A DNA stretch of 64,000 bases from Atherinomorus stipes (lineage: Eukaryota > Chordata > Actinopteri > Atheriniformes > Atherinidae), in contig JALJCO010012689.1 of the NCBI GenBank assembly GCA_023101725.1, positions 41,055-105,054 on the forward strand, read 5' to 3'. This document shows, piece by piece, positions 44,365 through 57,117 of the stretch. Position numbers and translations under genes: made by a program. The notes below the pieces were generated by a model. That model saw only the letters and a list, made by a program, of their open reading frames with translations. It did no database searches and had not been told where the DNA came from. Within the stretch, counting starts at the first letter, position 1. Each line of letters starts with the position of its first letter.

Positions 44365-46949
44365 TTAGGCGCATTTGGACAGAGAGATTATAGGGTCAGT
44401 TCCAAAAACTACTCATCTAGAGTTTAGTTATCAGAACTACCCATCCCCATCAGTTTGCGTGAGGGAGGACCTTGATAGGGACCATGTTTGACGCAATTAT
44501 CTGTGACAGTGACAAATTTATGCCCCAGCAGATCTGATAGAAAGCTGAGGTTTCTCATCTCTTTTATTCAAAGCTATTATAAAAGCTAGCTTACCAGCTT
44601 TTGATCATCACGGTCATTTGTATCACAAAACGGAACAGCCTCCCGTTGGAAAGCTGCCCTATTAACGTCTTGTTTACCTTTAGTTGAAGTATGCCTGGTA
44701 GTGTTGTAGTACTCGAGATCGGTCTTGGTCTCGAGACCGGTCTGAGACCATTTTTTTAGGTTCTCGGTCTCGTTTGGTTCGACAGCATTTTGTCTCGGCT
44801 TGTCTGGTCTCGGACAGGTCGGTCTCGGAATTTTTGAACGAGACCGGTCGAGACCACTGCTGATCGGCTTTTTGTCCATAACTTAGCTGCTGATAAGAGC
44901 GGAAAAGGAGCCTCTTAAAAACAGCGAATGACAACTTAAAAGCATCGGTAGTGTTACGTCTCCCTGCAGCTGCACTGTGACCAAGCACCTCCTGCGCACA
45001 CCTGCAGAGATGCGCGAGCCGACAGGAGGAGAGCGGCTGTGTGAACTTGTAAGCATGAATGTAGCTACCATTGCCATACCATAGCATACCGAGGTCTGGA
45101 CCAGGACCTCATTATTTATAATAAAATTAACCAAAAAACCATGAAGCTCAAAAGCATTTACCCGAAAAGATGATTTCTGTGCGGATTGATACTGAAATAG
45201 TGATTCTTCCCCGACCAACCACCTGTATTATAGAACTGATTCTCAGCTAAATCTGATTTCAAATTTATTATCACCGATGAACACATGAAAACTAACTAAA
45301 TCGTACAAATAGGTTTGAACTACTTCTTCCGCCTGCCAAGGCGCATGCACCGCATCATCAGCTGTTCAGTCACTGATCAGAGATCGATCATCCACACAGC
45401 AAATCCCCGTTATTTTTTCAGACTTCAGGTATGCAGAGTAATTATTTCACATCAGAGATCATTAAGAACATCTTACCTGCAACAGTGATGTTAGCAGGGT
45501 CATTATTGTCTCCAGGTTAATGTAGAGTTTATATTTACTGAACAAGCTCCCTGTTTGCGCATTTGTGATTGAGTCTACATGGTTCTCACCTCATGCAGCG
45601 TGCATGTTTACTTCAGGTTCGTTGTAAATCCTAATTTTGTTTGATTATAAACTTTTTTTTTTAGTAGTGATTATATCATTTCATGTTTAGGCAAACTGTC
45701 TCATTACTAAACACAATAGTTCTTTGTAAAACTTTTCAACATTGTGAGTATGATGATGATGATAATAATGATACTACAGAAATTTCAGATGATATGCAGA
45801 ACTTATATAGGCCCACATATAGGAGTAGGCTACTTATACTGTTGTCATTAGTTCTAAAACAGACACTGAGATTAAAGACCAAATGACAGAAAATAAGAAG
45901 AGATTTCTCCCAACTTGGCAATAGTTAAAATTGATGTTTGCCAAAATTTATTAGTTTATAGTTTATTTAATTCATAGTGCTGCTTTTAAAACAACAGAAC
46001 AACGATTAATTTTTGTTGTCATATTTGTTTAAAAGTTAACTTTAAAAAACCCTCACATTTTGATGTTTTGTTATGATTTTTCTTTGATATTTGTGTCCTT
46101 GGTCTCGGCTTGGTCTCGGTCCGTAAAGGTCTTGGTCTTGTCTCGGTCTCGGTCTGTGAAAGTCTTGGTCTTGTCTCGGTCTCGACCTCTAAATGTCTTG
46201 ACCTTGTCTTGGTCTCGGTACTCCCTGGTCTCGGACATGTCTTGGTCTCGGTTGGTGCGGTCTTGACTACAACACTAATGCCTGGACACTTTAGTCCACC
46301 AAAGTGGCGCAGATTGTACTGACTCAATTTGCAACTGTATTTGGGTTTTCCATCTCTTTTATTCAAAGTTATTATAAAAGCTAACTTACCAGCTTTCCCT
46401 CCCTTTCCCTTGTTTATCTTTTGTTGAAGTACGCTCGGACACTTTAGTGGACGGTCCGTCCACTTCAGTGACCGGGCGGCAGTCACAGATTCTACTGCCA
46501 CACTTTGCAGATGTATTTGGGTCATTAAATTAGTATGAAAATACTTCTTTTTGGACATTTCAGAATAGGCTAGTCATCGATTTGGGATGTGTACCATTAT
46601 GATGCATCGACTTAATAATGAATTGGTACACTCCTATTGAAATGGTTCTCGTTATTACAATCTCGGTAAACAGGTAAACAGCTGTGGGAATTTTTAAATA
46701 TGGTAGCGCTGAAAGAAGCGGAGATCATGCAAGGGGCGGGGCTTGTCAGTTCTACCAATCACCAAATATCTGCGTATTTCAGTTCCTATGGAACCCTGAA
46801 AAGACCCTGCCTCGGAGTAGGAGCTAAAAAGATTATAGGAACTGAGGTCCGAGGTCCCTAGTTCCTATATGTCCGAATGCGCAAAAAAATGGCCTGGTTC
46901 CCAAAAAGGTTATAGGAACTCCAAAAGGTTACAGTTCGAAAGCGCATAA
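44365..46949. mobile_element. hAT-like element related to 28632-29298
   Basis: Ends TTAGGCGCATTTGGACAGAG and reversed TTTATGCGCTTTCGAACTG. Without the insertion at 44699-46277 it would be about 1 kb. Internal TTTAGTGGACGGTCCGTCCAC-type motifs are shared with the copy at 28632. Confidence 0.65.
44699..46277. mobile_element. hAT-type element with perfect 8-bp target duplication
   Basis: 12-bp perfect inverted ends TAGTGTTGTAGT, flanked on both sides by ATGCCTGG (44691-44698 and 46278-46285). The 8-bp duplication is diagnostic of the hAT superfamily. Both ends are lined with short GGTCTCGGT-type repeats (44710-44855 and 46098-46260), which generate long but meaningless Arg/Thr/Ser-rich frames. 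No transposase of normal length is present, so it is non-autonomous. Confidence 0.85.
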
Positions 46950-48242
46950 AGATGTCTATTCATTTTATCTCCTCACGCTAGCTCCCATGTGGATCCACAT
47001 CTCTTAACGTTAACTTGTCCTACAGTATGGGCTCCGTCCTGCTACGTCATTCCTGATTTATCAAGGTGTACAAAACCATTTTTAGTATCATGCATGAATT
47101 GAAGATTTTTTCCCCTTAAAAAATAGTTCTCCGTAGATGTTTCCTTTAAGGATTTGCTGCTGCTGTCTGAGATACAACACAGTGCAGTGAAGTGCTTTGT
47201 AGAGTCCCAGTTGCAGCAGCATTTTGTTTTTCATCTGCAGAATTCTGTGTACATTACCTCCACAGTATAACGTTGCATTCATATGTGGAAAGTGTCCCTA
47301 AAATCTCAACATCCCACTTGTGAAACGGCAGTTTAGTGTGGCTAGACAAGGATGGAAAAAACTGTCTTTCCAGGTTTTTCGCCATCTGTATGGATACAGT
47401 TTAAAACCTCAGATTGGTCACTAATCTGATTTTCCACAGCGTCTCTGCCTCAGTGATACCATTCTCTATCTTTAAAACCTGCTTGGAAAGCTTCATTGTT
47501 TGCTCCAATCAGGGCTCACACTCGGCCATCTTTTTTTTTCCTATCACTTCTTAAGAATCTAAAAAAATAAAACACACACACACACACACACACACACAGA
47601 TTCCAACTCTGTTTTAGAGCATCCCAGAGACTGTCTTGTGATGTTTGACTGTTTTTTTTTTCTTCTCACATTTGTACCAAAATATGTTCACAGGGGATGA
47701 GGTCTTGTGACTGCTGACGGAAAGCCATGCGGGAAACACTTGTTGCTGTTCCTCTGACTTAAAATAGCTCTGATGCTTGTTTAGGCTTATTGTCTTGCTG
47801 TAAAAGAAATCCAATGCAACACCAAGAGGTTGAGGGAGGACAGGTTTTTGTGCATACTGCCACCGCAGGGCTGCATATTTAATCCTGGGAGCTTTCCACC
47901 TCCGATTAATCGTCTTCCAAACATTGTCTTACATTGACCTGCAGTCTTTTCCCCTCTCCTTTTCCTTTATTGGTTAAACAGAAGATATATGCTTTCATAT
48001 TTTTATCTTTTGCCTTGTTTTATTTATTCTTTTTTTTTTTCATTTATTTGAAAAAAATAGTTTGGGATTTTCTTGTCACCTTTTGTTTGTTGTAAGAGGC
48101 AGGTATGTTTGGTTTTTGCTGAATACCTTTTCATCTTGACATTACTTAGCCATTGGCACCAATTAATATTCCAAATCAATTTTTTTTTTTTTTTTTGTGT
48201 TTACATGGAAATGATTCAGAATTAAACATATTTAAACATTAT
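46950..48242. other. intergenic DNA, no gene recognised
   Basis: Contains a (CA)n run at about 47571-47599 and several poly-T tracts. No supported coding frame. Confidence 0.45.
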
Positions 48243-50262
48243 TTAAAGCCAGAGTAGGTAATCCTGTTCAGAGACATTTTTTGTTGTACTGGGTGAAATG
48301 GTCCTTCCATCCTGACAGGAGTCCATATACATCATGTATTTATAAAACAGAAGGGGAAAAAAGTGAGACCTCTGTGGGAGCAGCAGGCCATTCTCATCGT
48401 AGAAAGAACGAATCAATGCCTTTATGTCTCGTCTCTGTCCCTCCCTCTCCCCTGTCCCCACATGAACCCCTCTGTGCGCCGCTCACTGTTAACAAATATG
48501 GCTAACGGACTGCTAACTGCTGCTGCACAAATCAAAACAGAAAAACAGATAATGCCTGCCGCACATGAGAGCTTTCTACTGAGCTAAAAGTCATTCGAGG
48601 CCGTTTGTTTAGCAGATAGTCGTCGTGTGCGCCTGATTTTTGGTGCATTTTCTGCCTCACGAGGCCTTGAGGGGAAAATCAAACCTTCAATATTTTTTGC
48701 CTCGCGAGGCAAAAAACTCACCGTGTGCGCTCAACTTGAGCTGTGTGCTGAGGGCAGAAGATCTAGCAACCAATCAAAACGCGACCGCAGATCACATGGT
48801 TTCGAGGTGGCAGCCCTCTGTCATCATGTTAGAAGGCTTGATTGATATTTTGTAAAAAGATCCAAAGACCAAAGGCAGAAAAGTTTTGAGGATCTTTTTG
48901 TTATTATGCTATTGTATTTTTCTTTTTTAAATTTTGTCTTTTTATTAAAGGGATATTGTGTAAGTTCTCCTGTTATCTATTCACAAAAATTGATTATTTC
49001 GTTCGAAAGTGTTTTTCCATTAATCAGTAATCACTCCCATCAACAAATTGAAGCGCTGTAAGCTCTGAATTTGCCGTTCGTATCATATATTTACATCGAA
49101 CGGGTCAGCTCGTGGTGGCTACCATGTCATGTTGCCATGCTTTTACGTTCAGTAGAAGCGTGACTGCAGGAAACCACAGAAACTCACCGGAGACACCGGA
49201 GCTGCCAGCTCAGTTCGAGGTAACGTTTTTGAAAAGTCACTGCGGTGCAGTGAGGAGGAACCGAGCGTTACACTGATGCTGGGTTCACGTGCAGTCGGGC
49301 AGACGGCCGTCTGTAAACCAGATGTCATTTTAATCACAGAAGCCGAGAGAAAGAAGGTAAAACATGGGTCAGGGAAAACAATACGACATCGCCATGACAA
49401 CACATCAGATGTGGACTGAAGTCACTGTAACTGACAGACCCCGTCTTCACATAGAGCCTCATTTATGCCTTTACATGCAGCGGCTGCCCGGTTTCTGACG
49501 AACGCAGCATGAAAAGTACTAGCGAGTTGCTTGAGATATAAAATTGTTACACAATGTCCCTCTAAGTAAATCGTACGCAACAAACTGTACTATCGTATAA
49601 TCATACCAGTTGGTGGTGTTAATGCACCTTTGAGTTCGCCAACCGCCATTAAACTCGAAAGAAGAAGTCATGTTAGAAAAATGAATGAAACTTAGACAGA
49701 GATGATATTTGGATGGATGTTTTTGAAGTCCGAGGAAATATCATATAAGCAGGTATAGTCTGGCCGTATTTCCACTAATTTAACCTCTAAAGTGTAATGG
49801 ACTACGTCGCCGCAAGTTGCCATCTTGAAATCATGTGATCTGCGGACGCATTTTGATTGGTCACTAGATCCTCTGCCCTCAGCACAACTCAAGTTGAGCG
49901 CACAGGGCGACGATCTGCTGAGCAAACGGCCTCGAACAACTTTTAGCTCAGCAGAAAGCTCTCGTGTGCGGCAGGCGTAAGGATCAAGTCTCAGAGGCGT
50001 TGACGTTTGCAGTGTGGACTTTTTACACCGCAGAAAGAGTTGGAAGTGAGTGAATTAAAGCTTTCAGAAATGTGGTTCATCAGCTGTTTACTGGCAAGCT
50101 GGCAGGCTGTCCACTCAGCTTTATCGCTTATCTTTGACAATCTGCAGTAAAACATCAGTGCACATGTCCCTGCGTTCTGGAGGCATGGTTTCGTGCGGGT
50201 GTATTCTTTCAAAATGCAGTTTGCTCGAAATGTTTTCCCAAGTTTGCCAACTCTAGCTTTAA
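48243..50262. mobile_element. TTAA-ended foldback element
   Basis: Ends TTAAAGCCAGAGTAGG and reversed TTAAAGCTAGAGTTGG. Deeper inside, 48545-48830 and 49790-49985 are inverted copies of each other (ACCAATCAAAACGCGACCGC versus GACGCATTTTGATTGGTCAC). A different TTAA MITE sits in the middle at 48945-49565. Confidence 0.65.
48945..49565. mobile_element. TTAA-ended MITE, ACAATGTCCC family copy 2
   Basis: TTAAAGGGATATTGTGTAAG on the left; TTACACAATGTCCCTCTAAG on the right, where the final TTAA has mutated. Same order of sequence as 16242-16836. Nested inside the larger foldback element. Confidence 0.75.
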
Positions 50263-50340
50263 ATCCGCTTTTGATCTGGGGGTTGGGAAGGGTTCTGATT
50301 GGAGGCAGGGGGCAGATGTGACATAATTACGTCCGTTTAC

Positions 50341-50581
50341 TAGGGGTCCAACGATATAAAAACTTCATGGTTTCGTTTGATACTTTAGTCTCACGATTCA
50401 ATACTTTTTCGATATAAGAAAAAACTACCATCATTGGCATGAAAACCACAGTAGTTCTAAACAAGTTGATAAAATAAATTAAAAGCTCTGTATTGTTCGA
50501 TATTCGATACATAGTGCTCATTGTTCAATACACACCTGTGCAGTTCAGCTTGATACAAATACATGTTTTGTTGCACCCCTA
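50341..50581. mobile_element. small hAT-like MITE
   Basis: TAGGGGTCCAACGATA on the left, TTGTTGCACCCCTA on the right. Flanking 8-mers ccgtttac and ctgtttat agree at six of eight. Confidence 0.7.
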
Positions 50582-50625
50582 CTGTTTATGTCTACCAGGA
50601 AGTAAACAAGACCCTGGCTCGATGC

Positions 50626-51149
50626 CACTGTTGCCAACTTAGCCACTTTGTCGCAATATTTAGCGACTTTTCTGACCCCTCTAGCGACTTATTTTCAAAA
50701 AAGCAACTAGCGACAAATCTAGTGACTTTTTCTGGTGTTCATGGAGACAGATAAAGTTTATATTGCTCTCCGTCTGTTCATCGGGTGCTGCCTGCTGTGG
50801 GCCCCTCCCTCCCTGTTTCCCGGCACTCACTGTTCACACTGTCCTCTTGCAGGCAGCACCCCTTCTGAGCTGCTGTGAGATGACCACGCCTCCTCATCCA
50901 TATTATTTCCCATGATGCCCTGTGGCACAACTGGGTCTTTTTAGAACCATGACTCAAATGTGTATGTCACCCCTTCAGCACCCTTGTAAATTAGCGTTAC
51001 AGCATGTCAAATAAAATGAATGTGAGATGTTAATAATTGTTATTGTGCATGAGTGAAATTAATTACACTGTGCCTGATGTCATTTTGCGTCTTCTGTCGA
51101 CTGTCGGGCCACTGTAGTGAATTCTCACCCTGAGGAGTTGGCAACAGTG
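50626..51149. mobile_element. hAT-like MITE with CACTGTTGCCAACT ends
   Basis: 14-bp perfect inverted ends CACTGTTGCCAACT. Flanking 8-mers ctcgatgc and ctgcatgc agree at six of eight. The left part repeats TAGCGACTT several times. Non-coding. Confidence 0.75.
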
Positions 51150-52799
51150 CTGCATGCATCACCAATCACCATTACAAGAGAATGACTGGAATTATTTAGA
51201 GCAGAATCGAATTATTTTTTTCTGAATTAGGAAATTAGGGGTCATTTTTAATCTTCCTAGAGCGGAATCATCTTTTATTCAGAATTAAAACTGTCATGTA
51301 ACCATGGTCATTGTATGTTAATTTTCTTTTCTTACATACAGAAAATTGTCTTTGAAAAGTCACCCCCAAAAGTGCAGCAATGACACTGCATTGCTTTTTA
51401 ACTTCCAACTGAACAAAGGAACTGATAGTCAAACTTCAAAGATCTCAGCGTTTCATCTTCTCGTCTCCTACTCACTTTTTGACATTTTAACAATTGGAGG
51501 CGTAAACTAGATAATTATGCTTTAATAAACAACACACGCCAAAATACAGCACACTTTCAGGCAATCGAGAATGTCACCGAGCTTGAAAGTTGAACTTTTA
51601 AACATGGTAAGTTTTTTCATTTATAGTGAATGTGCACAAAAACATTAGGATGCTAGGGCAACTGAAGTTGAGAAATTTTATTTGCTCTCTTACGTTCATT
51701 AATGTAAATGAAACAAACTGGATTCAGAAAATAATTGTACAAAATTAAACCTCAGAATCTGCCAACTAGTTTTATGATATAAACTTAGTTTGAGATGCTG
51801 TCTTCCTTTATTATACACCTCACATTTAATTTAAATCATATGTATAAGGCACTCAGATGGTGATTCAAGCATACTGTATTAGATGCATTTTTCATCCCAG
51901 CCAATCAGTGCAGTGCTTGGTTGGATATGATGGCGTGCTGTCCTGTATAAAGATCACTACTTTCTTAAATGCTGCAGATCCCTTTCCTGGAATACCAACA
52001 GAAAAAAACTATTTTTTAGACAATAACAATCTGGGTATGAACTGATTACAAGTCTGTCTGTAACATGTGAAGGTCAAACTCGATCATCTTAAATGATGGT
52101 ACCACACAGTACCTGGAATCCTGGTAACATTCCTCTATGCTGCCGACTTGAAATGGAGGTCTGTGACTGATAGGATGAGAAGATGATGATGTCAAATTTC
52201 CGTATGCTTTCTTTTAGACAGATATTCTGACATCTTCAGTAAGAGGTAAAATGAAGAATGAGGTAGTTGGAGGCAAATATTGGTGAAGGGAATTTTTAAT
52301 ATTGTGATCACAGGGTCATGCATACTTGAACGTTAAAGATGTCGGACAAAGAAACAACAAAGTCAGACTGTTTATGAAGAAGAATACGTGCAGTCTCATG
52401 TTTGTCTTGTTGGGCCCCTTCACAACATATGGATGCTATCAGGTTGTGTCAGACTCTTTGGCTCCTGGCTGACATATAGCTGAATACCTGTAGGTTGAGT
52501 AAATATCTAAAACATTTGTCATATCTGGCTTCTCAAATATTCTCCTTTCATTGTGATCCATCCGTCTGGTCCTTCAAGAGTCATTCACATTTCATCTGAG
52601 TGATGCTTATTTTTACCTTTTACAGTCGGACGCACCTGTTGGGTTGCAAGTCTGAAATATAGTCACTCTGAAGGATAATGAGCTCTTTATTCCTAACCTT
52701 TGTCAAGTATTGTGCTGTTTATTTTCAGCTCTTTTTGTCCATATGCTTCGGTGTTACTTTTTAACAATCCTGGAAGACCCACTACGTTACTTTCTGACC
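51150..52799. other. intergenic DNA, no gene recognised
   Basis: AT-rich with no identified repeat family and no credible coding frame. Confidence 0.45.
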
Positions 52800-53594
52800 T
52801 TAAAGGAGCTGTATCACGCTTTTCAAACATTCCAAAAGTCAAATACAGGCATTTATAAGCTAAATATGTTCCCCTTGCCACTACTGATAACTAATTTAGT
52901 GTTAAATATTAGTTTTTAATTTCCAGCACAGAAGTACAACGGTGGACTGCACTGATCCACCGAAGCTCTCGATCAATCTCAACATGTTTTACGCACATTT
53001 CATGTGCGTAAAACCCCTGAACCGACACAGATTCTGAAGGGTAACAGATTTGGTTTTAACACCGGCTTCGTTACTCAGGACAGCTATTTTTAAACATTGA
53101 TGGATGATCTGACTCCAATCGATGGAATAAAATGGACCAACCAGTTATGGAGCTGTATGTGCTTGACTCAGAGTCTGATATGGAGTTTGAAGTACACGCA
53201 GTACCACTGATATCCTTACAAGGAAGTAAATTAGCAAACAAATCATAGGGTAACCGTTAGCATTGAGCTGGGAGACATTTTCACTCACCGGTATTGTTGT
53301 CTGTCCATGAGGCGTTTTTATGGTGGAAACTGCGTCCGGTTTCAGAAGTAATCCCCAAGAAAAAAAAACACTTTACTGCATGAGATTCATAAAGTTGTGA
53401 TTAGTGAAGTTCACAAACAAAGTTGTGGGGTTTTTTTTTATATGCCCCCGAAGAAAAAAATCTAACCAGTTCTGGCAAGTTGATTCATTGTCCAGTAGAA
53501 CGAATAAAATAGGGATGACTTTTTATTAGGAAATAACACAGTAACATGCTTGAAAGCTCTTAAAAGTGTATTTTTTATGATACAGCTCCTTTAA
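52800..53594. mobile_element. TTAA-ended MITE, GAGCTGTATCA family
   Basis: 17-bp perfect inverted ends TTAAAGGAGCTGTATCA. Contains a perfect 13-bp hairpin at 52986-53014 (GTTTTACGCACAT, TTC loop). Its right TTAA is also the left TTAA of the next element. Confidence 0.8.
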
Positions 53595-54044
53595 AGGGAC
53601 TAAAGGCACTAAACATACATGTCCATTTTTTTAATGCTAATGGGCAATGAAGCGCTAAATACCAAAAAGAACGAGCCCACCCACGTCTCTCTCCGTTGGC
53701 TTGAACAGGTTTTGTGCTGCAAAATGCGCTGCAATTTCCCGCGCTGCCCTGCGGATGTGACGTCAAATGACGCTGCATCCGCATCCCCGACAGTTTTGAT
53801 ACAGGAATAATACGGTCGCGGTAAATTCAAACACTGTTAGCGATAGTTATGGATTCTTCTGCCGTCAGCAAATGATCCAGATCAACTGAAAGACACTAAA
53901 AAGTGGAACTACGAAGAAAAAGCGTAGTAAACATTATAGCTTCAGTTTGTGCACGCTCTCGTGACAGCTTGGCTCGTGGCTGCAGTTACCTGAAGCGCCA
54001 GTGGCAGCAGTTTCATTTCTTAATCTTGCCTCAAGTCCCTTTAA
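53591..54044. mobile_element. TTAA-ended MITE, GGGACT family
   Basis: Ends TTAAAGGGACT and reversed TTAAAGGGACTTGAGG. 454 bases, no coding. A rearranged relative lies at 57660-58523. Confidence 0.75.
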
Positions 54045-56400
54045 AAGTCCAGGCGTTCCAGGCCCATTTGATGGCTCTGTGACATTTATTATGTTCATTT
54101 CAGAAGCCGTTGTTGCCCAGCAGCGTCCTGAAGCTGAGAAACTGCACCGTTCAACTTTTTCTTCTGGGACGTCGCATAACCTTGCAGTCGAGCTTTACAC
54201 TGCACGTCACACATTAGCAAATGGATGTAAACACATCGGCCATTTTGAAGGGCTGGCTCAACAAAGAAATGCAGAAGACATCATCAGAGGAAGAGATGAA
54301 AAGAAAGATACAGAACAAGATATAAGAAGAGAGTCAAGATAAGATTGACTTTTACTAGCTGGACAGAGCTCACAGTACAGGTAGGACACAAGCTGGATCA
54401 GCCTCCATAGGATACGCATCGCCGAGAAAATCTGCAGAAGTTCTGTAGTGTGTCTACAATAAATATATATCTATAAAAGATATCCAGAGCCCCTAAACAC
54501 TATTATTCATACTGTCAACAATTTCTCAGGAATGGTAGTGTGTAACTGTGGGGTAAATTGTGATAGATAGCTTACCCTTTAGGTGATCTTTGGAAGTTTT
54601 CTAGACATTCAAGTCTCATCCAGGTTTACAGTGCAGCTACAACATGTAGTGTTTATTCTGAGACTCTATACAGTAAATCCCCAATAAGAGATCCATGATC
54701 ATTAATGACATTTTCAAAAAATTAACAAATTGCTATCACTAGCATATTGCTAATAGACCTTTATTTTGACTTGGAAGTTGCACTACAAAGGAAACTAGAC
54801 CATCTCTGCAATACTGTTGGTGTGGGGTAAAAATATTGCTAACAGCATTATATATTGACCAGATGAGTAGTAAAATATCGGTAAATTGGATACCGACTAA
54901 ATTTCCAATGTCCCTACTATTTATTGGACAATTTTATCTGAGAATCTGCAAAAGTATATATGCACCCTTTTGTAAACACTGCTAATCACTTTTGGCCAGA
55001 CACTCCTCATTAAACAGATACACATCACCTGTAAGTGATTCATTTCAATAAATGCTCAATTTTTGATTATTTGGATTTGGAAAATCCAAATAATTTGGGT
55101 GTAGAGGTAATTCTCATTAAAAAAAAAAGGACTCTCTTATTTCATAATCATCCATTTTAATCATCTGCATTTATCAGACACAATGTGGATCCGCTCTGCA
55201 TGACGGATGCATTTGTCTGATACAGTTTTACTTAACATTCAAACTCAAATCACGAGTTAACCTAACCTTAAATCACCCAATAACAAGAATAGCATTAAAA
55301 CACCAAGCACTTCATTTTTATACTAAAACTACAATATAAAAACCAACTTCATTAAAGATGAAAAGAAACTGCTTTTATGACGTCCTCAATTAAAACTGTC
55401 CTCAGAGAAAATGTGCCATCATCTCTTTGTAGTTGGATGAAAACATTACACTGTGATGTTCGAGGAACAAAGGCAAAGCTGCTGGAATATGCTTAATTGT
55501 GTGCAACAATGATCCACACTGGAAGCGATTTGTGCACTCAACTGGACCCATAAACTTGAAAGTTAAGTCGTGCCCTCTGTTGAGTTGACATAATGACCAG
55601 CCTTGTACTCATAAACACCTTCCTCCAGGCCTTGCTGGAGATGAATCCACACTCACAAAGCCAAGCCTGTATTGGGGTTTCATGCACTCTGAAATATATA
55701 AAAAAGAAAACTATAGAATACTGTGTTGAAAGAAGGTTTTGTGTAATTGCTGCATGACCTAGGGATCGATAAAGTGTACTGTGGTCTCATGAAAGCTTTT
55801 AAGGAAATCATACTCACTAGTCCAATTTACTGCTTCTTACAAAGCAAACGGCAAAGGAGGCAGCCAATGTCAGAAGCGAAATAATGAGAAAGACTTTAAG
55901 GCAATGTCAACTAAATGTGATTCTTCCTGTAGATACATCATGGTACACTGATTAAACAGAGTACATTTAACATGGCAGCACTGTGTTTGCTTTTATGGCA
56001 GCTGTGATGCATGTTAATGATTTTATAGAGCTTTGAGAAATATCTGTGTGTCGCTGATTTTAGTGCATTTTCCTGTTCTTTCTTTTCTTGATGACTGAAA
56101 TTCTCTGGAAATACTTTGAGGAATACAATATATCGAGGGCTGAAAGAGGGTGCAGAAAAGATGCAGAGGATGAAAGCAGTAGTTGTGCTATTGGAGATTT
56201 TGGGGTCCCGACCCTTAAAACTGTGTCTCGGACAGATTCCAGGAGCAAAGTGTCGGAATTTTATTCTTTTATCAGTTATCTTTATTAATTTCTGAATTAT
56301 GTTCAAAAGGTGGGATGCTCATTACAACATTTTTTACAGGTAGGAGTGATTTTACTCTATGACTAACCTCTGTTTTGCTCGTGTGGCAAGGTACACAAAG
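54045..56400. other. intergenic DNA, no gene recognised
   Basis: No element ends and no credible coding region. The 113-codon frame at 54001-54342 begins inside MITE sequence and has no recognised domain. Confidence 0.45.
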
Positions 56401-56469
56401 GGCCTGGGCAGGATTCGATCCCACACACTCCTGGGGGAGAGTTACCAAGTAGCCAGGGCGTGTGATCAA
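56401..56469 (-). repeat. tRNA-like relic or tRNA-derived SINE head
   Basis: Minus strand reads GCCCTGGCTACTTGGTAACT ... GTGGGATCGAATCCTGC ... CCAGGCC. This gives an acceptor-like pairing (6 of 7), a D-arm-like CTTGGTAA and a B-box/T-arm with GATCGAATCC. At about 59 bases it is too short for a tRNA and lacks an anticodon arm, so it is a relic or SINE head, not a working tRNA. Confidence 0.4.
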
Positions 56470-56700
56470 TCGGAGGCATAGTGACAGGACCCCACAGTCA
56501 CACTCAAGAACATTCCAGCATGGCTTTTAGCGAACACTCAGTGACGTTGTTGACATCTTTTGTGAGTTTGTATGATACACAGTCACTAAATTTACTTGCT
56601 ATTTGATACAATAACAATTTGTCTACAGTAGTAATACTTGAAGAAGATAATGTATTTATTTCTAATCATTGTAGTTTTTTAGACCGACTTTTACACCTCA

Positions 56701-56790
56701 GATCAATCAAATTTTATTTATATAGCACTTTTCATACCAACCGATAAGCGCAAAGTCCTTCACATAATAAAACAAACAACAAACAACAGG
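56701..56790 (-). repeat. L2-like LINE/SINE 3' tail
   Basis: GATCAATCAAATTTTATTTA then TATAGCACTTTTCATACC and CAAAGTCCTTCACATAATAA: inverted L2-style 3' end with a (TTGA)n-type tail. Confidence 0.6.
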
Positions 56791-56849
56791 AGTCAAAGTT
56801 TGAAAATAAGCCAAAGGTGCAAGACATGTTGAGCTTCTTAGTTGTGAAA

Positions 56850-57105
56850 AGTAGTTTCTCTGGTGTGAAACTGGTAGAAGAGGGTCTGAGGCACTCAGGA
56901 AGATGATTAAAAAGCCTTTAGTAATATAAAAACATGGCAACGCGTTTCGGCCTGAAGGTCCTTCGTCATTTTTCCCTGACAAGGGTCCTTCAGGCCAAAA
57001 CACGTCGGCATTTTAAAATGATATTAGCCATGTATTGATAAAAGCTCTTTAATTATCATCTTCCTGAATGCCTCAGACCTTCTACCAATTTCAAAAGAAG
57101 CCTTT
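56850..57105. repeat. foldback repeat with about 110-base arms
   Basis: Left arm GGTAGAAGAGGGTCTGAGGC then TCAGGAAGATGAT is mirrored by ATCATCTTCCTGAATGCCTC then GACCTTCTACC. The centre (GGCCTGAAGG/CCTTCAGGCC) is itself inverted. Non-coding. Confidence 0.75.
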
Positions 57106-57117
57106 ACATATACTCTA

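Noticed and set aside
46019..46558. 179-codon minus-strand frame rich in Thr, Arg and Glu
   Set aside because: Created by the GGTCTCGGT repeats at the right end of the hAT element plus flanking MITE DNA.
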